Shown in pieces: positions 59,427-64,000 of a stretch of 64,000 nucleotides of DNA (within the stretch, counting starts at the first letter, position 1; each line of letters starts with the position of its first letter). The notes beneath the pieces were generated by a model. It saw only the letters and a program-made list of their open reading frames with translations. It was not told where the DNA came from and did no database searches. Both the position numbers and the translations under genes were made by a program. The stretch covers positions 2,223,383-2,287,382 of the forward strand of contig NZ_MQVX01000001.1 in NCBI RefSeq assembly GCF_002954325.1, written 5' to 3'. The stretch is from Aureicoccus marinus (GTDB taxonomy: Bacteria; Bacteroidota; Bacteroidia; Flavobacteriales; Flavobacteriaceae).

Positions 59427-59890
59427 ACTTCTAAACGTCTGTTGCGTGCTCTTAAAATCACCGACCGAAAAATATTGATGGGGAACATGAATTGTCCAAG
59501 CAGAAAAATGAGCACAACAAGTGAGATCCGCTCCATTTGTCTTTCATAAGCATCAAATAAAGGCATCACAGCTTGGAGATCAGATACAATCGGATCATTG
59601 AAGGTCCAGAAAAGACAAAGAAATAGGCTTCCCAAGCTAAGGGCTATGTGTAGCCATACCATTCCGCGATGCAAGGGGTAAATATACCGGTCAACCAAGG
59701 TGTAAAATGTCCAAAGGCCAAAGAGTATAAAAACCGACAATACAATCATGCTCGCATGGTCGACCACCAAACAACTATCGTGTATGTTTAGATCAAAAGA
59801 CCAATCCTGCTCAAAACCTAAACCAAATATCAAGATCCCCAAAGTGGCGATGAAAAAGAATGTATGGGGTTTTATTTGCATCCTTGACAA
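59423..59890 (-). CDS. four-TM membrane protein, unknown
   Basis: 155 residues with four helices (FFFIATLGILIFGLGFEQ, IVLSVFILFGLWTFYTLV, LHIALSLGSLFLCLFWTFN, ISLVVLIFLLGQFMFPINIF). His in DHASMIV and LHRGMVWLHIAL lie in or near helices as in membrane cytochrome or oxidase-related subunits. I recognise no family. It starts one base after the molybdopterin subunit gene, so a link to that enzyme is possible. Confidence 0.7.
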   Translation of the reverse strand: MSRMQIKPHTFFFIATLGILIFGLGFEQDWSFDLNIHDSCLVVDHASMIVLSVFILFGLWTFYTLVDRYIYPLHRGMVWLHIALSLGSLFLCLFWTFNDPIVSDLQAVMPLFDAYERQMERISLVVLIFLLGQFMFPINIFRSVILRARNRRLEV

Positions 59891-59891
59891 C

Positions 59892-62069
59892 CTAAGCGAG
59901 TAGTTGATCTAAATTTTCCTGCAATGGAATATCGGTGAGGCGCTCACCCGTCAGTCTTCGAATCGCGTTCCCAATTGCGGCCGCGATCGGACCCAAAGGC
60001 GGTTCTCCGACCGGTAAGGGGATGTCAGCACCCTGCACCAAATCCACCACAATTTCTTTGGGAGCGTGCTTCATCAAAGCCATGCGGTAAGGACCATAAA
60101 TAGTAGGAAACAGTTCCCCATCCCTAAGGGTCATGCGTTCAAAAAGGGAGGCACTCATCCCCATAATAATAGATCCTTCGCACTGGGCTCGGACCTGATC
60201 CGGATTAACCGCAACGCCACAATCCAGAACACAGGTGACTTTGTGAACCACAATTTGCCCTTCCTCTATCGACACTTCCACCACATGGGCCGAGGGCACA
60301 TTGGTATCGGTAGATGCTGCAAACCCCATCGCCCTGCCGTTGGTAAAAGTGTCGCTGTAAGCGCCCACTTCGGCAGCTCTTTCGATGACTTTTTTCAATC
60401 GTCCATGCATACCTTCATCCCCCAGCACCTGGGTTCTAAACTCCACCGGGTTCTTTTTGGCTTTTAGCGCCATTTCATCCACAAAGCTTTCAATGGCGAA
60501 GGTGTTGGCCAAGAGCCCGAGACTTCTCCACCAACTGGTTGCAAAGGGCAAAGTAGTATGCCATTGGACGGCCCGGTGATTCGGAATTCCATTGTACATC
60601 ACATTTCCTCCGCGCATGGCCCCGATATCGGTACCTAATATTTTGGTTGCCGTATTGGCTAGGGCAATAGCCGAATTCGCAGAAACATCCCCACTGGCGT
60701 AGTGGTGCTCTAAACTGTCGAGGTAACCCTCGGCATTGAGCTTTCCTTTAACGGTATGGTAGGTCGGAGGTCGAAAGGTATCATGCTGAAACTCTTCTTT
60801 CCGTGAAAACTGATACTTGACCGGTTTGCCCGCTGCCTTCGCCAATTGAGCGGCAATGATCGCGTGGGAAGTATCTAAACGTCGACCAAACCCTCCCCCG
60901 AGGAAGGTGGGTACCACATTGATTTGTTCTTCCTTCATATCCATGGCGTCGCTCAGTTGAGTACGCGTGATCCCCGGAACCTGGGTCGACAAGACCACGG
61001 TCAATCCCTTGTCATCAAAATAGGCCAAGGCACCGTTAGGCTCGATCTGAGCGTGAGCTCCCATAGGAGAAGAAAAACTCAGGCTTACAACGCCTTCCTC
61101 ATCATCATCGAGCGCACTCCCTTCCTTTTGGGTAATCATGCGTTTGCCTTTTCCGACTTGCAACATGTCCTGGAGATCTTCTTCTGACCACTTCTTCGGA
61201 ATGTCCCACTCGACCTCCAATTTGGTCTCGGCCATCAGGGCTTCGGGATAGGAATCCGCCAAGACGGCCACCCAGTTCTCCCCTTCCACCACCTGAACAA
61301 AGCCCGGCATGGATTCTACACCGGTACTGGTATAGCTCTTGTATTTGGCGCCCACCACTGAAGGACGGATGACTGCAGCGTGCACCATGCCTTCCTTCTG
61401 AGCGTCCAAGCCAAAAATGGGATCACCAAAGACCTTGGCATCCAAATCGACACGAGGCACCGGCTTCCCAATATGCTTATAACTCTTGAGCTCCTTTAAT
61501 TCTGGCGTATGCGGCACCTCCCACTTCTCTACTTTAGAGGCGATTTCGGCATAGGACCAGCTTTGATTTCCGGCCGTGACATAGCCCTCCTCAGCAGTAA
61601 GGGAGGAAACTTCTTGACCACTTTGACTTGCGGCCTCTTTAATAAGCATCATCCTCATGGTCGCTGCTAATTCACGCAGAGGTTGCCACAAACCGGCCAC
61701 GGAAAGACTTCCTCCGGTGCTGAGTCCATCCACAACCCCGGTCGCTGTCTCGGCCGCAATGACTTCTACCTGATCCATCCGCAAATGCATCTCGTCGGCG
61801 ATCATTTGAGCAAAACTGGTAAAGGACCCCTGGCCCATTTCGACCTTGGGCGAATGAAAAAGTACTTTGTTGTCTTTTGTTAGTTCAAACCAAAGCTGAG
61901 GCTCGGTACCCGAACCACTGTACATGGGCGGAGCGGTCTCAGCAAAATCCATGATGGTTCTTCTCAGGGGATTCCGAAACAAGACGGTACCCACAGCCAT
62001 AACCCCTACGGTTCCCAGTCCGCCCCGGACCAAAAACTTTCTTCTCGATATCTTCTTCTTTCCGGCCAT
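59892..62069 (-). CDS. xanthine dehydrogenase family molybdopterin subunit (isoquinoline 1-oxidoreductase beta type)
   Basis: 725 residues. Tat signal with twin Arg (ISRRKFLVRGGLGTVG) for folded export. The mature part is the Mo-binding aldehyde oxidase fold of the membrane-bound IorB type: VEMGQGSFTSFAQMIADEM, ATGVVDGLSTGGSLSVAG, FLGGGFGRRLDT, WRSLGLLANTFAIESFVDE and VGEPPLGPIAAAIGNAIRRL, which holds the Glu-containing active-site block (GEPPLGP). Oxidises an aldehyde or N-heterocycle outside the cytosol and passes electrons via the 2Fe-2S subunit to the cytochrome next door. Substrate unknown. Confidence 0.9.
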   Translation of the reverse strand: MAGKKKISRRKFLVRGGLGTVGVMAVGTVLFRNPLRRTIMDFAETAPPMYSGSGTEPQLWFELTKDNKVLFHSPKVEMGQGSFTSFAQMIADEMHLRMDQVEVIAAETATGVVDGLSTGGSLSVAGLWQPLRELAATMRMMLIKEAASQSGQEVSSLTAEEGYVTAGNQSWSYAEIASKVEKWEVPHTPELKELKSYKHIGKPVPRVDLDAKVFGDPIFGLDAQKEGMVHAAVIRPSVVGAKYKSYTSTGVESMPGFVQVVEGENWVAVLADSYPEALMAETKLEVEWDIPKKWSEEDLQDMLQVGKGKRMITQKEGSALDDDEEGVVSLSFSSPMGAHAQIEPNGALAYFDDKGLTVVLSTQVPGITRTQLSDAMDMKEEQINVVPTFLGGGFGRRLDTSHAIIAAQLAKAAGKPVKYQFSRKEEFQHDTFRPPTYHTVKGKLNAEGYLDSLEHHYASGDVSANSAIALANTATKILGTDIGAMRGGNVMYNGIPNHRAVQWHTTLPFATSWWRSLGLLANTFAIESFVDEMALKAKKNPVEFRTQVLGDEGMHGRLKKVIERAAEVGAYSDTFTNGRAMGFAASTDTNVPSAHVVEVSIEEGQIVVHKVTCVLDCGVAVNPDQVRAQCEGSIIMGMSASLFERMTLRDGELFPTIYGPYRMALMKHAPKEIVVDLVQGADIPLPVGEPPLGPIAAAIGNAIRRLTGERLTDIPLQENLDQLLA

Positions 62070-62072
62070 GGC

Positions 62073-62549
62073 TTATTCTTTGGTTGAATTATTCGCCAAT
62101 TCGGCGGCTTGGTGGATGGCTTTCCGCATGCGGTAATAGGTTCCGCACCGGCATACATTAATAATGTTCTGATCGATGTCCTCGTCCGTAGGGTTTGGAA
62201 TTTTCTCGAGTAGAGCTGCGGTGGCCATCATAAATCCGGGCTGGCAGTAACCGCATTGTGGGACTACCTGATCCTTCCAGGCTTGTTGAACCGGATGCGG
62301 ATTTTCTTTGGTTCCCAAGCCTTCGATGGTCGTGACTTGGGCGCCTTCCGCAAATTTTACTGCATAGCTGCAGGAACGAACAGCTTCTCCATTCACGTGA
62401 AGAGTACAGGCACCGCAAGCGGCTTTTCCGCAACCGAATTTGGTTCCTTTTAAATCGAGAATATCCCGCACTACCCACAACAAAGGGGTATAGGGATCAG
62501 CCACTTCGACCGTTTGGTCCTGGCCATTAATAGTAAATGAAATTTTCAT
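62073..62549 (-). CDS. (2Fe-2S)-binding subunit of the molybdenum hydroxylase (IorA type)
   Basis: 158 residues with two 2Fe-2S clusters. The plant-type ferredoxin N-terminal domain has KFGCGKAACGACTLHVNG, with Cys spacing C-x4-C-x2-C, and a later Cys in VRSCSYAV. The helical C-terminal domain has QCGYCQPGFMMA and NVCRCGTYYRMR. It transfers electrons from the Mo subunit encoded three bases downstream to the cytochrome encoded seven bases upstream. No signal peptide; it should be carried out with the Tat partner. Confidence 0.93.
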   Translation of the reverse strand: MKISFTINGQDQTVEVADPYTPLLWVVRDILDLKGTKFGCGKAACGACTLHVNGEAVRSCSYAVKFAEGAQVTTIEGLGTKENPHPVQQAWKDQVVPQCGYCQPGFMMATAALLEKIPNPTDEDIDQNIINVCRCGTYYRMRKAIHQAAELANNSTKE

Positions 62550-62556
62550 AGTCTTT

Positions 62557-63156
62557 TTATTCGGCGGCCGGAATGACGGCGCCTTGTTCGAACCACGCCT
62601 TGACCACGCGGATGTATTCTTCCTTACTCAATGGAGGGGTTTCTCTGGGGTTGCCCTGAGCGTCTACTCCAGGTTCCCAAGCCCAAAGCACCAGTTCATG
62701 TTCCGTGAGGTGGTGCATCACCTCGTCTGGGGTTCGGCCTCCATTGCGCTTGGGGTCCATCATGGACTCTGCAATTTCTATGGGGCTCAGGCCTTCCCAC
62801 TTCATACTCGAGGGCGCCAAACTCCATTCAGGAGCTCCGGGCACCCCTGAGTAGGTATTGTTCTCTGCCTGGTGACAACTGGCGCAATTGGTCGCGGCAA
62901 AGCCATGGCTGTCTTGCTTTCCGTTAATCCCAAAGTTGTGTGGGTGGCTGTCTTCCCCTTGTTTGGGGACCCCGTCATTCGGATGGCAATTCACGCATCG
63001 GCGGTGGGTGAGCACCGACATCATCTTATCGAAATTTTCTCTTTCGACTACTGGAGGTTCTTCTACAACCTCCATGGTGGACTTTGGGCGATTCCAATGC
63101 ATCGCAAAAAGCACCCCAGCACAGAATAAAAAGAGGGTAAATAATCGTGCTTTCAT
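62557..63156 (-). CDS. exported c-type cytochrome of the molybdenum hydroxylase
   Basis: 199 residues with an N-terminal membrane anchor or signal (LFTLFLFCAGVLFAM). Two haem sites, CVNCH and CASCH, are separated by a His-rich stretch (EDSHPHNFG). The remainder has HHLTEHELVLWAWEPG and a helical end. It is the probable electron acceptor from the Mo/2Fe-2S enzyme. First gene of the minus-strand run and divergent from nrdB across 225 bp that show no clear promoter consensus. Confidence 0.85.
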   Translation of the reverse strand: MKARLFTLFLFCAGVLFAMHWNRPKSTMEVVEEPPVVERENFDKMMSVLTHRRCVNCHPNDGVPKQGEDSHPHNFGINGKQDSHGFAATNCASCHQAENNTYSGVPGAPEWSLAPSSMKWEGLSPIEIAESMMDPKRNGGRTPDEVMHHLTEHELVLWAWEPGVDAQGNPRETPPLSKEEYIRVVKAWFEQGAVIPAAE

Positions 63157-63381
63157 ATGGGTTGGCTATTTAGGATTTAGCCGAAAAATTTTCCTCTAAC
63201 AAGTTAAGAAAGAATTCATCAGAATAAAATATTCGGTATAATTCTGCTTAAGTACTGGTGGTCAGAAATGTAAATTCCATGTTAATAAAAGTGTTAAGAA
63301 CATGAAATAAAAAAGAGTAGGAGAAACCAAATATCGGAGGAACTTTATAGTCCGTTTCGTTTCGATTCAAATCTCAATTTC

Positions 63382-64000
63382 ATGGAGCTAACACATATTA
63401 TCAAAAGGGATTTTGACACTCAACCCTTTGAGTTGGACAAAATCACGAATGCCATTATGAAGGCCATGACGGCCGTTGAAGAGGGTAATTTAGGAGATGC
63501 CGAAGAAATTAGTAAACAGGTTTTCAGCGTATTACAAGATCGCAAAAACCAGGATGCTGATTACATGCCCACCGTAGAAGAAGTGCAAGATGTGGTAGAA
63601 GACAAGTTGATGGCCAGTGCGTTCCACTCTGCTGCGAAGGCTTACATTCTGTACCGAAACAAACAAGCGTTGAGCCGCAAGAGTGACATCTTCGAAAAGC
63701 GCATCAACCTGAAGCCATACGAGTACGCACAGCTCTACGAATACGTCCCTGCGATTCGTCACTCGTATTGGATCCATACGGAGTTTAATTTTACCAGTGA
63801 CATCCAAGATTTCAAAACACGTTTGAACGAAACAGAAAAATCAGCCATCAAAAACACCATGCTGGCGATTTCTCAAATCGAGGTGGCCGTCAAGTCCTTT
63901 TGGGGAGACATTTATCAAAAAATGCCCAAGCCAGAAATCGGTGCTGTAGGAGCCACTTTTGCAGAAAGTGAAGTCCGCCACGCTGACGCCTATTCTCACC
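63382..64000 (+). CDS. nrdB: ribonucleotide reductase beta subunit with N-terminal ATP-cone (cut by window edge)
   Basis: 206 residues visible, continuing beyond the window. Residues 1-95 are an ATP-cone (IIKRDFDTQPFELDKITNAI, PTVEEVQDVVEDKLMAS, AKAYILYRNKQ), normally on the NrdA alpha subunit. From about residue 110 the NrdB radical-generating domain begins: YEYAQLYEYVPAIRHSYWIH, TEKSAIKNTMLAISQIEVAVK and ATFAESEVRHADAYSH with the first iron ligands E-x-x-H. An ATP-cone on NrdB is known from Leeuwenhoekiella blandensis and related Bacteroidota, where it inhibits the enzyme on dATP binding. The start at ATG 63382 gives a typical N terminus. Confidence 0.93.
   Translation, partial: MELTHIIKRDFDTQPFELDKITNAIMKAMTAVEEGNLGDAEEISKQVFSVLQDRKNQDADYMPTVEEVQDVVEDKLMASAFHSAAKAYILYRNKQALSRKSDIFEKRINLKPYEYAQLYEYVPAIRHSYWIHTEFNFTSDIQDFKTRLNETEKSAIKNTMLAISQIEVAVKSFWGDIYQKMPKPEIGAVGATFAESEVRHADAYSH

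Noticed and set aside
1..64000. CRISPR array, prophage, insertion sequence or integron
   Set aside because: No regularly spaced direct repeats, cas genes, transposases, integrases or phage structural genes were seen on either strand.

Overview
This 64 kb window comes from a chromosome of a member of Bacteroidota, almost certainly class Flavobacteriia. The signs are flavobacterial promoters of the form TTG-N19..23-TAnnTTTG in front of several genes, a DUF6503-like protein, a Lacal_2735-type small protein, a TonB plug domain, a LruC domain, Tricorn-type S41 proteases, a lycopene cyclase of the bacteroidete type, and an NrdB that begins with an ATP-cone. Base composition is close to even, apart from an AT-rich island at about 44.6-46.8 kb. 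There is no rRNA, CRISPR array, prophage or recognisable insertion sequence. The one RNA gene seen is tRNA-Asn.

Layout. 0-12 kb is mostly housekeeping: gmk, nadD, a PiT phosphate transporter with a PhoU-like tail, dgt, dxs, tadA, a cold-shock protein, a ClC protein lacking the gating glutamate, and aspS. 12-18.7 kb is an RND efflux operon (TetR, TolC, adaptor, permease) with a clear TetR-type operator. 18.8-22.5 kb holds a polyprenyl diphosphate synthase convergent with lycopene cyclase, and a DtxR/MntR regulator with a ZIP transporter. 22.5-31.9 kb has a DUF2141 protein, a plug-only lipoprotein, a frameshifted Tricorn-like protease, feoAB with its small Cys-rich partner, SCO1, a frameshifted rseP and tRNA-Asn. 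32-43 kb is accessory: a cupin, a nitroreductase, a degraded nucleoside hydrolase, a NagX/HGSNAT-like acyltransferase, a decayed sterol desaturase pseudogene, a metal or cobalamin binding protein, a transglutaminase-like protein, an intact Tricorn protease, a uracil-DNA glycosylase and an erythromycin-esterase family protein. 44-47 kb holds a LruC/RTX lipoprotein in the AT-rich island.

The most coherent unit is at 47.3-56.7 kb. On the minus strand lie a LytTR two-component pair, a 7-TM protein and an ABA4-like protein. Facing away from them on the plus strand are nine tightly packed genes: a Lacal_2735 protein, DUF2452, TIGR03643, a photolyase-like protein with FAD domain first, a classical photolyase/cryptochrome, a flavin reductase, DUF2256, a second cryptochrome of the bacterial (6-4)/CryPro type, and a hypothetical protein. 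Many of these genes overlap by ATGA. I read this as a light and flavin dependent DNA-repair or photosensing module with several uncharacterised small partners. It is the best candidate here for an undescribed system.

56.7-63.2 kb runs on the minus strand: a lipoprotein fused to a cut-short GH113-like domain, then a run made of a cytochrome c, a 2Fe-2S subunit and a molybdopterin subunit of the isoquinoline-oxidoreductase type, followed by a membrane protein, two GNAT enzymes and an orphan colicin-immunity-like protein. The window ends inside nrdB.

Several genes (rseP, one Tricorn paralogue, the SCO1 start) are each broken by a single missing base, two of them in homopolymer runs. Consensus sequence error is therefore a real alternative to true gene decay for those three.
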